Shown here piece after piece: positions 53,090 through 62,110 of a stretch of 64,000 bases of DNA (positions are counted from its first letter, which is position 1; every line of letters starts with the position of its first letter). This DNA comes from Faecalicatena contorta (lineage in GTDB: Bacteria > Bacillota > Clostridia > Lachnospirales > Lachnospiraceae). The position numbers were made by a program, and so were the translations under genes. The notes under the pieces were generated by a model. That model saw only the letters and a program-made list of their open reading frames with translations, did not search any database and was not told the DNA's origin. Location: NCBI RefSeq assembly GCF_021531975.1, contig NZ_JAFBIY010000001.1:434001-498000 (forward strand), in the 5' to 3' direction.

Positions 53090-54892
53090 ATGGCAAGTAA
53101 ACAAAATACCAGAACTGCAGGAACAAAAAAAGCTCCGGCAAAGAAGACCACAAAAAAGACTGCGGAAGTGGAAGCTGTAAAACCACAGGTTGAGACTGTT
53201 AATGAAGAGAAAGTTGAAGAGACAAAAGAAGAAAAGAAGCCGGCAAAAACAACGGCAAAGAAGACCGCTGCAAAGGAAACAACAGCCAAGAAAACGACAA
53301 CAAAGAAAACAGCAACGAAAAAAGCCGCAGCAAAAAAGACAACTACAAAGAAATCAACAAAAAAAGGGGAACCAAAATCGGAGCCTGTAAAAGTAGAGGC
53401 TGAGAAAGTAGAAGAACCAACATATGAGGTGTATACATCTCCAAGAAGGAGCATTGCATTTATAGGTTCTGAATGTTATCCATTTGTAAAGACCGGCGGA
53501 TTGGGTGATGTTATGTATGCCCTTCCGAAAGCTCTGGTAAAGCAGAATTGCGATGTGAAGGTAATCCTTCCGCGTTACAAGTGTATTCCATGGAAATATC
53601 AGGAAAAGATGGTCTATAAAGGCGCTTTTCAGATGAATCTGTGTGCCGATGGCAGATCTTTCTATGTGGGCATCATGGAATATGAAAGTGATGGAGTTGT
53701 ATATGATTTTATCGATAATGAAGAATTCTTCAGTGGCGGCAATCCATATACAAATCTGATTGATGATATTCCGAAATATTGTTATTTTGCGAAAGCGGCA
53801 TTAGCAGCCCTGAATTATCTGGACTGGATCCCGGATATTATTCATTGTCATGACTGGCAGGCAGCACTTGTTCCGGTATATTTGAGAACTCTGTTTGAAA
53901 ATACGAAGCTGACTGCTGCGAAAACGATTCTGACGATCCATAACTTGCGTTTCCAGGGAATTTATAATATTCCTACTATAAAATACTGGTCAGGTCTGCC
54001 GGCTTATGTATTTAATAAAGATGCATTGAAGGTGGGTTATGAAGATGCCAATATGCTAAAAGGCGGATTGACTTATTCGAATGTTATTACTACGGTCAGC
54101 CATACATATGCGGAAGAGATTCAGACACCATATTATGGAGAACAGCTGGATGCTCACCTGAGATATCACTCCGGCAAATTGAGAGGTATTGTAAACGGCA
54201 TTGATTATGATATCTGGAATACAAGTACAGATGCCAGACTGTATGCGAATTATGACAGGATCGATGTACTGGATAAAAAGCGTGAGAATAAGCGCAAATT
54301 ACAGGAAGAGCTTGGCCTTATACAGGATGAGAATAAGTTTGTTATCGGTCTGATCTCCAGACTGACAGATCAGAAGGGACTGGATCTAGTTAATTCCATC
54401 CTTCCGCATGTGATGGACGAACACACACAGGTTGTTGTTCTGGGAACCGGAGATGCTGTTTATGAAGATTCCTTCCGTTATTACGAAAATGCTTATAAGG
54501 GAAATGTCTGCTCCAATATTATGTATGATGAAACAAGAGCGCATAAGATCTATGCAGGTGCAGACGCATTTTTAGTACCTTCACAGTTTGAGCCATGTGG
54601 ACTGACACAGCTGATTGCGATGCATTACGGTACAATACCGATTGTTCGTGAGACAGGTGGATTAAAAGATACTGTAGAGCCGTACAATAAGTTCTATAAT
54701 ACAGGAAATGGCTTTACTTTTGATCGATATGATGCCGGTCTGTTGTTAGATGCAATCAACAGGGCAAAAACGTTGTATTTCACAGATCGCTGGCGCTGGG
54801 ATGAGATGGTTCGACGCGATATGGACAAGAACTTCTCATGGGATAATTCTGCAAAACAGTATAAGGATCTGTATCTGGAACTGACCTGGTAA
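53090..54892 (+). CDS. glgA: glycogen synthase with Lys/Ala/Thr-rich N-terminal extension
   Basis: 600 residues. The catalytic GT5 part begins near residue 119 (SIAFIGSECYPFVKTGGLGDV, core KTGGLGDV) and ends with FEPCGLTQLIAMHYGTIP and ETGGL; it is full length (about 480). The first 118 residues are low-complexity and strongly basic with AKKTTAKK-like repeats, resembling histone H1 tails, plus a Glu-rich stretch. It adds glucose from ADP-glucose to glycogen. No other glg gene is adjacent. The start after GGAGG fixes the extension as translated. Confidence 0.93.
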   Translation: MASKQNTRTAGTKKAPAKKTTKKTAEVEAVKPQVETVNEEKVEETKEEKKPAKTTAKKTAAKETTAKKTTTKKTATKKAAAKKTTTKKSTKKGEPKSEPVKVEAEKVEEPTYEVYTSPRRSIAFIGSECYPFVKTGGLGDVMYALPKALVKQNCDVKVILPRYKCIPWKYQEKMVYKGAFQMNLCADGRSFYVGIMEYESDGVVYDFIDNEEFFSGGNPYTNLIDDIPKYCYFAKAALAALNYLDWIPDIIHCHDWQAALVPVYLRTLFENTKLTAAKTILTIHNLRFQGIYNIPTIKYWSGLPAYVFNKDALKVGYEDANMLKGGLTYSNVITTVSHTYAEEIQTPYYGEQLDAHLRYHSGKLRGIVNGIDYDIWNTSTDARLYANYDRIDVLDKKRENKRKLQEELGLIQDENKFVIGLISRLTDQKGLDLVNSILPHVMDEHTQVVVLGTGDAVYEDSFRYYENAYKGNVCSNIMYDETRAHKIYAGADAFLVPSQFEPCGLTQLIAMHYGTIPIVRETGGLKDTVEPYNKFYNTGNGFTFDRYDAGLLLDAINRAKTLYFTDRWRWDEMVRRDMDKNFSWDNSAKQYKDLYLELTW

Positions 54893-54894
54893 AC

Positions 54895-54939
54895 AAATAC
54901 CGCTTATCTCGTATATATCTAGGGATAAGCGGTATTTTT
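54895..54939 (+). terminator. terminator after glgA
   Basis: 14-bp perfect stem (54895-54908 with 54924-54937) ending in T-rich sequence. Confidence 0.85.
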
Positions 54940-55122
54940 ATGATTTGATATATTGTATTAAACTAATACGTATGTTAGAATACACGCAAAGCATTTTATT
55001 TCTATTTGTCTGTGCGAAAAGCGTCTGATATCATCTTAAAAATCGGAAATTATTAGAAATCTCAATGCTTGATTACCCAGAATATAGCAGAGGATTTCTG
55101 ATATAATTGTGATATACAGAAA

Positions 55123-55152
55123 AGACCTCTGTACAACTTAACAAGGAGGTCT
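55123..55152 (+). promoter_or_regulatory. hairpin enclosing the ribosome-binding site of the Rpn gene
   Basis: AGACCTC (55123-55129) pairs with GAGGTCT (55146-55152), which contains the GGAGG. The same stem with a different loop is kept at 63145-63175. Confidence 0.6.
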
Positions 55153-55155
55153 ATT

Positions 55156-56025
55156 ATGAGCAGAAAAAAAGTAACAAACCCTATTCCGAATCGTATCTAC
55201 AAAGCTCGTGTTTTCGAAATGGTATTCAGTGACAAAAAGGAATTGCTTAAATTGTATAATGCAGTAAATGGAACTTCCTATAATGATTCTGAGAATTTGG
55301 AGATTAACACATTAGAAAATGCTATTTATATGTCGATGCATAATGATGTGTCATTTATCATTGATTCTCGGTTGTCATTATATGAGCATCAGTCTACATA
55401 CAGTCCGAATCTTCCGCTTCGGTATTTAATGTATGTTTCGGATATATATTCAGATATGATAAAGGATGATAATCTGTTTGGTCAGAAAATGGTAAATATA
55501 CCGCCACCGAGATTTTTGATTTTTTATAATGGTAGTGCTCCCTATCCAGAGCAGACGATTTTAAAGCTGTCAGATTTGTATATAGTAAAAGAAGAGGAGA
55601 TATCTTTGGAACTGACAGCGATTATGTTGAATATTAATCCGGGATATAATGAAGAACTCAAAAGCGCATGTAAAACCTTGCATGATTATGCAGAATATAC
55701 GGATAGAGTCAGGAGATATACGGAAGAAATGGAATTGGAGGATGCGGTGGAGCGTGCGATTACGGAGTGTATAAGAGAGGGAATTCTGGCGGAATTTCTG
55801 TCGAAGAACAGGGCGGAGGCGAAGAAAATGAGTATTTATGAATATGATGAAGAAAAACATATGCGTCAGACTCGTGCAGAGGGTGAAGCCGTTGGCATAG
55901 AGCGTATAAACCGCTTGAATCGTCTGCTTGCGTCTCAGAATCGGGCTGAGGATATTATCAGGGCGGCATCAGATCCGGAGTATCAGAAGAAACTTTTGGA
56001 TGAGCTGTGTGAAAATCAGGCATAA
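55156..56025 (+). CDS. Rpn-family recombination-promoting nuclease / PD-(D/E)XK transposase-like
   Basis: 289 residues. N-terminal PD-(D/E)XK-like nuclease part with RIYKARVFEMVFSDKKELL, then FIIDSRLSLYEHQST holding the Asp and ExQ-type active residues, and IPPPRFLIFYNG. A helical region follows (about 175-215), and the C-terminus (RMRQTRAEGEA-like, core EEKHMRQTRAEGEA) is the usual Rpn tail. Rpn proteins are DNA nucleases linked to recombination and phage defence. A second, broken copy is at 63179. Confidence 0.83.
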   Translation: MSRKKVTNPIPNRIYKARVFEMVFSDKKELLKLYNAVNGTSYNDSENLEINTLENAIYMSMHNDVSFIIDSRLSLYEHQSTYSPNLPLRYLMYVSDIYSDMIKDDNLFGQKMVNIPPPRFLIFYNGSAPYPEQTILKLSDLYIVKEEEISLELTAIMLNINPGYNEELKSACKTLHDYAEYTDRVRRYTEEMELEDAVERAITECIREGILAEFLSKNRAEAKKMSIYEYDEEKHMRQTRAEGEAVGIERINRLNRLLASQNRAEDIIRAASDPEYQKKLLDELCENQA

Positions 56026-56047
56026 GGCAAAGATAATAACGTTGTAA

Positions 56048-56088
56048 GATAAAGTCCCAGAGTTCGATCTGATCTCTGGGACTTTATC
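56048..56088. terminator. bidirectional terminator between Rpn gene and agcS
   Basis: Perfect 15-bp stem (56048-56062 with 56074-56088) between convergent genes. Confidence 0.85.
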
Positions 56089-56097
56089 AGTATCAAT

Positions 56098-57489
56098 TTA
56101 TGCTTTTTCAGAAGCAAAGTGCTCGCGCACCAGTTTTACTACTGTTCCGGATAACAGGAACAGAGCGATCAAGTTTGGAATGGACATGAGTCCGTTACAA
56201 GTATCTGCGATACCCCATACAAGTCCGAGGTCTACGGTAGCTCCGAGAATCGCTACCAGAGAGTATACTACCATGAATGGTTTTACAATCTTGTGTGAGA
56301 ATACAAATTCTATACAACGTGCACCGTATAGTCCCCATCCAAGAATGGTAGAGAATGCAAAACAGCACATTGCTACGGCTGTGAAAACGGATATCCAGTT
56401 TCCATAGGTTGCTGTGAATCCGGAAATGGTAAGCTCTGCTCCGGCTGCTGCGCCATAGTTGATACCAACGCCGCTGCAGAGGATAACGAGTGCTGTCAGT
56501 GTACAGATCACAATTGTATCTGCGAATACTTCAAAGATACCAAACATGCCCTGTTTTACCGGCTGATCTGTATCTGCACATGCGTGTGCGATGGAACCGG
56601 TACCGATACCGGCTTCGTTTGAGAAGATACCGCGGGATACACCTCTTCGCATGGAGATGAAGAAGCTTCCTACGACACCGCCGGTAAAGGCAGAAGGATT
56701 AAATGCGCCTGCAAATATGGATTTGAATACTGCAGGTACAGAGCCAATATTGAAAACAACAACACCTAACGCAAGGATTATGTATAATACAGCCATGAAA
56801 GGCACAAGCTTTTCTGTAACGCCTCCGATACGTTTTACACCACCAAGAAGTACGATAGCTACCAGAATGGCAATAACGATACCGATGATCAGACTGACAG
56901 TTCCAATCTGAGAATCGCTGATCACGCCGTAGTTGATAAGTGCGGAATTAATGGAGGTTGTAATGGTATTTACCTGTGTGGCATTTCCGGTCCCCATAAC
57001 GGTTAATGCTCCGAGGATAGCGTAAAGGGTTGCCATCCAGCGCCAGTTCTTTCCAAGGCCGTTTTTGATGTAGTACATCGGACCGCCCACGTAATCGCCG
57101 GCCTCGTTTTTTTCGCGGAAATGTACAGCCAGTGTTACTTCTGAAAACTTTGTACACATTCCGAGCAGTGCAGATATCCACATCCAGAAGACTGCTCCGG
57201 GTCCTCCGATAGCGATTGCCCCGGCTACTCCGGCAATATTTCCGGTGCCGACAGTAGCTGCCAGAGCAGTACATACTGCCTGGAAAGGAGTGATACTTCC
57301 TTCTTTTGCTTTTTCTTTTTTGAAAATGCGTCCGATAGAATTCTTAAGAGCATATCCAAATTTACGGAACTGAATGAAATTGGTGCGTAGTGTCAGTACA
57401 AGTCCGACACCGATGATACAAATCATTGCGGGGATACCCCAGACAAAGTCGTTTACGGCTGTGTTTACAGCTTCAATGGTTTGCAACAT
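56098..57489 (-). CDS. AGCS-family alanine/glycine:cation symporter
   Basis: 463 residues and about 11 helices. Signatures: TALAATVGTGNIAGVAGAI with GGPGAVFWMW, GGPMYYIKNGLG, and NEAGIGTGSIAHA. It moves alanine or glycine inward with sodium. Flanked by its own terminator and an upstream AT-rich promoter region. Start fits AGAGGAAAA. Confidence 0.94.
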   Translation of the reverse strand: MLQTIEAVNTAVNDFVWGIPAMICIIGVGLVLTLRTNFIQFRKFGYALKNSIGRIFKKEKAKEGSITPFQAVCTALAATVGTGNIAGVAGAIAIGGPGAVFWMWISALLGMCTKFSEVTLAVHFREKNEAGDYVGGPMYYIKNGLGKNWRWMATLYAILGALTVMGTGNATQVNTITTSINSALINYGVISDSQIGTVSLIIGIVIAILVAIVLLGGVKRIGGVTEKLVPFMAVLYIILALGVVVFNIGSVPAVFKSIFAGAFNPSAFTGGVVGSFFISMRRGVSRGIFSNEAGIGTGSIAHACADTDQPVKQGMFGIFEVFADTIVICTLTALVILCSGVGINYGAAAGAELTISGFTATYGNWISVFTAVAMCCFAFSTILGWGLYGARCIEFVFSHKIVKPFMVVYSLVAILGATVDLGLVWGIADTCNGLMSIPNLIALFLLSGTVVKLVREHFASEKA

Positions 57490-57663
57490 AAAATTTTCCT
57501 CTCTTTCTTGACGTACCTGTTTGGCACTATTGTTCGTGCCATTTTTTTCAGAATAGCATAAGAATAATAGCTTGTATACAATTGATATTTTTTAATCGGG
57601 ATTGATATTTTTTGGGCAAATAATTATAATATAATCTAGTATGAAACACAGGAGTAATGAAGC

Positions 57664-58446
57664 ATGAAGGTAGGAATATTTGACTCGGGAATAGGTGGTT
57701 TGTCGGTTCTTCATCATGCGCTTCAGGTCATGCCGGAGACGGATTTTATCTATTATGCAGATGAAGCACATGTTCCATATGGGGAGAAGACGAGAGAACA
57801 GATTAAAGGATATATTGATGAAATTATAGATTTTATGCTGAGGCGGCAGGTAGATGCAATCGTGATCGCCTGCAATACGGCAACAAGTGTTGCAACGAAA
57901 GAATACAGAGACAAGTTTCCGGTGCCGATCATCGGGATGGAGCCGGCGGTGAAACAGGCAGTTGAAGCGTATGGGGATCTGCCCGGCAGGATTCTGGCGG
58001 CAGCAACTCCGGTTACGATTGCGGGAGACAAGCTTCAGAATCTCCTGGAAAAAGTGGACCAGGAGCATGACGTAGACCTCATTGCGCTTCCGAAGCTTGT
58101 GAGATTTGCGGAAACAGGTGATTTTGAGACGGGAGAAATCAGGGAATATCTCCTGGATGCGCTGAAAGATTATCCAATTGATGAGTATAAGGCGCTGGTA
58201 CTCGGATGTACCCATTTTAATTATTTTAAAGAATATTATAAAGAAATCTTTCCGGAGAATACAAGGTTTGTGGATGGAAATGCAGGAACCATAAGACAGC
58301 TTCTGCGTATGTTGCCGGAGAAGCCGCAGTCAGGTGATTCCCGTGGAAATGTAGAATATTTTTTCTCGGGGGAACCTGTCACATCGGGAGAAAGAGAGAA
58401 GATACAGAGCTATCTTGAACAGCTTGATAAAATGAAAGATATTTAA
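57664..58446 (+). CDS. murI: glutamate racemase
   Basis: 260 residues. FDSGIGGLSVL N-terminus, catalytic Cys in IACNTATS and LGCTHFNY. Makes D-glutamate for peptidoglycan. Followed 13 bases later by the AIM24-like gene, with AAGGAGG in the gap. Confidence 0.96.
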   Translation: MKVGIFDSGIGGLSVLHHALQVMPETDFIYYADEAHVPYGEKTREQIKGYIDEIIDFMLRRQVDAIVIACNTATSVATKEYRDKFPVPIIGMEPAVKQAVEAYGDLPGRILAAATPVTIAGDKLQNLLEKVDQEHDVDLIALPKLVRFAETGDFETGEIREYLLDALKDYPIDEYKALVLGCTHFNYFKEYYKEIFPENTRFVDGNAGTIRQLLRMLPEKPQSGDSRGNVEYFFSGEPVTSGEREKIQSYLEQLDKMKDI

Positions 58447-58459
58447 AGGAGGTATGAAA

Positions 58460-59140
58460 ATGAGGTATCAGATTCAGGGAGAAACGTTACCCGTAGTTAT
58501 CTGTCAGCTGGAGGGCGGAGAAAAGATGATTACGGAAGGAGGCGCCATGTCATGGATGTCTCCGAACATGCTGATGGAGACAACGACAAATGGAGGAATC
58601 GGTAAAGCATTCGGGAGAGCATTTTCCGGAGAGAAAATGTTCCAGAATATCTATACAGCACAGGGTGGCACGGGAATGATTGCTTTTGCATCCAGCTTTC
58701 CGGGTTCAATAAAGGCATTTGAGATCACGCCGGGAAATGAGATGATATTCCAGAAAAGCGCATTTCTTGCAAGCGAAGCAGGTGTACAGCTTTCCGTACA
58801 TTTTCATAAGAAACTGTCTTCCGGATTGTTCGGCGGTGAAGGATTTATCCTGCAGAAGGTAAGTGGCCACGGAATCGTATTTGCAGAATTTGACGGTCAC
58901 GTAGTAGAATATGAGCTTCAGGCAGGACAGCAGATTGTTGTAGACACCGGTCATCTTGCTGCGATGACAGCAGGATGTCAGATGGAAATTAAGAGTGTGC
59001 CGGGTGTAAAGAATATGCTGTTTGGCGGAGAAGGAATCTTTAACACAGTCATCAGCGGACCGGGAAGAATCTGGCTGCAGACAATGCCGATCAGTAACGT
59101 GGCAGGGGCAATCAGACCATACATACCGACAAGCTCATAA
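58460..59140 (+). CDS. AIM24 / TIGR00266 family protein
   Basis: 226 residues. I take ATG 58460 rather than 58454 because AAGGAGG ends at 58452, too close to the first ATG. MRYQIQGETLPVVICQLEGGEKM, GAMSWMSPNM and a C-terminal LQTMPISNVAGAI are typical (diagnostic motif GGAMSWMSPNM). The beta-helical fold is cytoplasmic with no known catalysis. Often found with SPFH/zinc-ribbon stress genes, such as those at 6.4-15.6 kb, although here it follows murI. Confidence 0.87.
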   Translation: MRYQIQGETLPVVICQLEGGEKMITEGGAMSWMSPNMLMETTTNGGIGKAFGRAFSGEKMFQNIYTAQGGTGMIAFASSFPGSIKAFEITPGNEMIFQKSAFLASEAGVQLSVHFHKKLSSGLFGGEGFILQKVSGHGIVFAEFDGHVVEYELQAGQQIVVDTGHLAAMTAGCQMEIKSVPGVKNMLFGGEGIFNTVISGPGRIWLQTMPISNVAGAIRPYIPTSS

Positions 59141-59152
59141 AAGTATAAATGT

Positions 59153-59938
59153 TTATAGTTCAAATTCATGAAAATCAATGATAAGGTCTCCGTATATTCC
59201 TACGGGGACTTTATCATTAAATCCGTAAGTATTCATTTCGAAATCATTTTCTTTATTTTCAAACAGATATACAGAAATCTTTTTCTGCTCAGAATCAATA
59301 ATCCAGTATTCGCGGACACCGGCTGCCCAATATTTATTCAGTTTAACGAGGTAATCTCTCTTTCTGCTGGAAGGAGATACAATTTCAGCAACAAAGTCAG
59401 GGGCACCATTAATACGCCTGCCGTCGTTTTTGTCAGAATCACATAGGATAACCAGATCGGGTTCAAGTATTGTCTTATCATCATTGTCGAGACAGACATC
59501 AACAGGGGATAATAATACTTTACACGGCCCTTTTTTGTTCTTTATATAAGAATAAATCTGGAAAAAAAGCTCACCTATAATAGCCTGATGCTTTACTGAC
59601 GGTGAATCCGTAAAGATGAAATATCCATCGATCAGTTCTGCTCTTACATTGTCCGGAAGGGCATAGTAATCGTCCAAAGTATAATGCCCGTTCTTAGTAT
59701 CTATAGAATATGCAGAAGATGAGTCACATAACATGTCCGCATGTGAGTCGGGAGAATATTGCATGGAGTCAACGCCCAGAGCTGAGATCAGGGCATCCAT
59801 CGTATCAAGCTGTGGGTATCGGGTCGCACCGCTGAAAATCTTGTTGATCGTACCAAGAGAGACACCGGAAATATCAGCTAATTGTTTGTTGGTCAGGCCC
59901 AATTCTTTTTTCCTTTTTTTCAATATTTCGATATTCAT
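59153..59938 (-). CDS. XRE-type HTH fused to Uma2-family nuclease domain
   Basis: 261 residues, start at 59938 behind AAAGGAG; the longer upstream frame is AT-rich non-coding sequence. Residues 1-65 form an XRE HTH (LGLTNKQLADISGVSLGTINKIFSG, core NKQLADISGVSLGTI). Residues 85-255 are a Uma2/DUF820 PD-(D/E)XK fold: LEPDLVILCD and PDFVAEIVSPSS hold the Asp and ExxS core, with WAAGVREYWIID. Most Uma2 proteins lack an HTH. Three AT-rich repeats lie upstream as possible binding sites. Confidence 0.82.
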   Translation of the reverse strand: MNIEILKKRKKELGLTNKQLADISGVSLGTINKIFSGATRYPQLDTMDALISALGVDSMQYSPDSHADMLCDSSSAYSIDTKNGHYTLDDYYALPDNVRAELIDGYFIFTDSPSVKHQAIIGELFFQIYSYIKNKKGPCKVLLSPVDVCLDNDDKTILEPDLVILCDSDKNDGRRINGAPDFVAEIVSPSSRKRDYLVKLNKYWAAGVREYWIIDSEQKKISVYLFENKENDFEMNTYGFNDKVPVGIYGDLIIDFHEFEL

Positions 59939-59968
59939 GTAGATACTCCTTTCCTTTTCTTTGATTAT

Positions 59969-60041
59969 TATATAAAAATATAAAAAAGTCAATGATAAAA
60001 CTATATAAAAATATAAAATTACCAAATTATATAAAATATAT
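59969..60041. promoter_or_regulatory. AT-rich direct repeats in the XRE-Uma2 / ClC intergenic region
   Basis: TATATAAAAATATAAAA occurs at 59969-59985 and 60002-60018 (33 bases apart), and a shorter relative, TATATAAAATATAT, follows near 60028. The region also serves as promoter for both divergent genes. Confidence 0.5.
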
Positions 60042-60110
60042 TGAAAAGAGAAGAACATTTGATATAATAAAAATATCATATGGGAAGCAGAGTAAAGAGG
60101 AACAGAACGA

Positions 60111-61388
60111 ATGGAAGAGATACGAGATAAGATAAATCATATGCTGCGGGCATGGAAGATATTGATTGGAACGCTTATGAAATGGATTATTTATTCCATA
60201 ATCATTGGTGGAGGAATCGGAACGATTGCCAGTATATTTGCGCATGTAATTACAGGGGTAACTGCATTTCGTATGGCGAATCCGTGGATGATCTTCGGGT
60301 TGCCGATTGGTGGTATTCTGATTGTTTTCTTATACCAGATTACCGGGCAGGCAAAGAATTCCGGAACAAATATGGTGCTTCTTGTGGTGCGTTCCGGTGA
60401 GGAAGCGGTACCGGGCAGGATCGCGCCGCTCATTTTAATATCGACAGCAATCACGCATTTGTTCGGTGGTTCTTCCGGCCGAGAAGGGGCAGCACTGCAA
60501 TTTGGTGCGAGCCTCGGGGGATGGTTTGCGCGTGTTATGCATCTGACAGAAAGTGATAAGAAGATAGTAATGCTGGCGGGCATGAGTGCAGCCTTTGCGG
60601 CTCTTTTTGGAACGCCGATGGCAGCAGCCATATTTCCGATGGAAGTCATCAGTGTTGGTGTAATGTATTATGCTGCGCTTGTTCCCTGCATGTTCTCTGC
60701 CTTTATTGCACAGCAGATCTCTGTTCTATTTAAGGTGCGGACGCTTACAGCACCGTATCTTGTAGAGGATGTACCTGGTTTTTACAGCGTGGCAGCGGTG
60801 AAGATTCTTTTTCTGGCAATTGCCCTTGCATTTGCAGGTTCCATGTTCTGTGTTCTTTTGCACTGGTTTGAGGAGCATTTAAAAGAATGGTTTGCCAATC
60901 CTTATATTCGGGTGGCTGCCGGTGGATGTGCAGTTGTAGTGCTGTATCTTATTGTAGGGACGGATGCGTACCTGGGACTGGGTGGAGATGTGATAGCTGC
61001 AAGCTTTGACAGTCCGGCAGGCATGGAGATGTTCCTTTTAAAGATTATTTTTACGTGCCTTACATTGTGTGCCGGATTTAAAGGAGGCGAGATTGTTCCA
61101 TCCTTATTTATCGGTGCAACACTTGGCTCGGCGTTATCTGTTTTTATGGGACTTCCGACGGATATCTGCGCGGCATGCGGTATGGTGGGTGTATTTTGCG
61201 CAGTAACTAACAGCCCGATCAGTTCGCTTCTGATTGCATTTGAGCTCTTTGGATTTGCAGGCATGCCGTTTTTCTGTATTGTAATATCCGTAAGCTATCT
61301 GCTTTCCGGTTACCAGAGCCTGTATAAAGAACAGAAGATTATGTATTCAAAGACGGAGAATAAATTTATTGACAGACATACTTCGTAG
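60111..61388 (+). CDS. ClC-family channel/antiporter, fluoride-type-like
   Basis: 425 residues with about 10-11 helices. The selectivity segment is SSGREGAALQFGASLGG, with the gating Glu; the AALQ text and FGTPMAAAIFPMEV resemble the CLC-F fluoride/proton antiporters more than chloride ClCs (GREGP). No cytoplasmic CBS domains. No fluoride riboswitch was found upstream, so the ion remains unproven. Confidence 0.82.
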   Translation: MEEIRDKINHMLRAWKILIGTLMKWIIYSIIIGGGIGTIASIFAHVITGVTAFRMANPWMIFGLPIGGILIVFLYQITGQAKNSGTNMVLLVVRSGEEAVPGRIAPLILISTAITHLFGGSSGREGAALQFGASLGGWFARVMHLTESDKKIVMLAGMSAAFAALFGTPMAAAIFPMEVISVGVMYYAALVPCMFSAFIAQQISVLFKVRTLTAPYLVEDVPGFYSVAAVKILFLAIALAFAGSMFCVLLHWFEEHLKEWFANPYIRVAAGGCAVVVLYLIVGTDAYLGLGGDVIAASFDSPAGMEMFLLKIIFTCLTLCAGFKGGEIVPSLFIGATLGSALSVFMGLPTDICAACGMVGVFCAVTNSPISSLLIAFELFGFAGMPFFCIVISVSYLLSGYQSLYKEQKIMYSKTENKFIDRHTS

Positions 61389-61418
61389 TTATACGAGAAT
61401 ATGGAGAGGAGTTTTGTA

Positions 61419-61973
61419 ATGAAAAAAATGATTTCAATGTTGCTGGTTATTGTACTTTGTCTGTGCATGTGTGCCTGTGGCTCGAAAGAGGATGAGCAGG
61501 AGAATACGGATAAAGCACCAGCATCGTCTTCGGATGAAGATTCTATGCCATCATTTTCTACGGTGGATATCGAGGGAAATACGGTTACCAGTGATATTTT
61601 TTCACAGGTTGACCTTACGGTAGTAAATTTTTGGGCAACATATTGTAATCCGTGTATCGGAGAAATGCCGGAACTGGCAGAGTGGTCAGAATCTATGCCA
61701 GACAATGTCCAGATAGTCGGAATAGTTGTAGATGTGGCGTCGGAAGACTCATCGGAATATCAGACTGCAAAACAGATTGTAGAGAAGACGGGTGCCAATT
61801 TTCAACATTTATTGCCAACAGCAGAAATGAAAGAAGTAATGAGTAAACTAATTGGCGTTCCGACAACAATTTTCGTGGATAAAGAGGGAAGGATTGTCGG
61901 TAGACCAATCGTTGGAGCAGATGTGGGTGGTTACAAAAAGTTTGTTGAGGAATATCTGAATGAACAGGAATAA
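61419..61973 (+). CDS. TlpA-like thiol-disulfide lipoprotein
   Basis: 184 residues, start at 61419 after GGAGAGG. Lipobox MCACG, acidic linker, then a thioredoxin fold with active site WATYCNPCIGEMPEL (CNPC) and a cis-Pro in GVPTTIF. It should reduce or exchange disulfides outside the membrane. Its end overlaps the CXXC peptide gene by 14 bases. Confidence 0.9.
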   Translation: MKKMISMLLVIVLCLCMCACGSKEDEQENTDKAPASSSDEDSMPSFSTVDIEGNTVTSDIFSQVDLTVVNFWATYCNPCIGEMPELAEWSESMPDNVQIVGIVVDVASEDSSEYQTAKQIVEKTGANFQHLLPTAEMKEVMSKLIGVPTTIFVDKEGRIVGRPIVGADVGGYKKFVEEYLNEQE

Positions 61974-62106
61974 AAACTATGTAATTCAGGGGATGATTTT
62001 ATTTATTGCAGTATGTATGATTGTGTATGGTGTCTGGCGTGGGGAGGTATCCATTGTATTAAATAAAGCAATCAATATTTGTCTGGAATGTATTGGATTG
62101 GGGTAA
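61960..62106 (+). CDS. short CD1871A-type CXXC membrane peptide
   Basis: 48 residues: one membrane helix (about 8-25) and a conserved end, EVSIVLNKAINICLECIGLG, with CLEC. It lies between and overlaps or abuts TlpA-like and 4Fe-4S membrane genes, the usual setting of the family. The CXXC would face the same side as the TlpA domain; role probably electron or thiol transfer (inference). Confidence 0.82.
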   Translation: MNRNKNYVIQGMILFIAVCMIVYGVWRGEVSIVLNKAINICLECIGLG

Positions 62107-62110
62107 GGAT

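Larger units (their letters stand above)
54973..56025 (+). repeat. direct repeat unit, copy 1 (Rpn cassette)
   Basis: About 180 bases of leader plus the nuclease gene are closely matched by 62996-63995 in the same orientation, 8 kb away. Similarity begins at TG(T/C)TAGAATACAC in both copies. Confidence 0.75.

Noticed and set aside
60042-60110. Fluoride riboswitch upstream of the ClC gene
   Set aside because: The short AT-rich leader has no match to the conserved riboswitch core.
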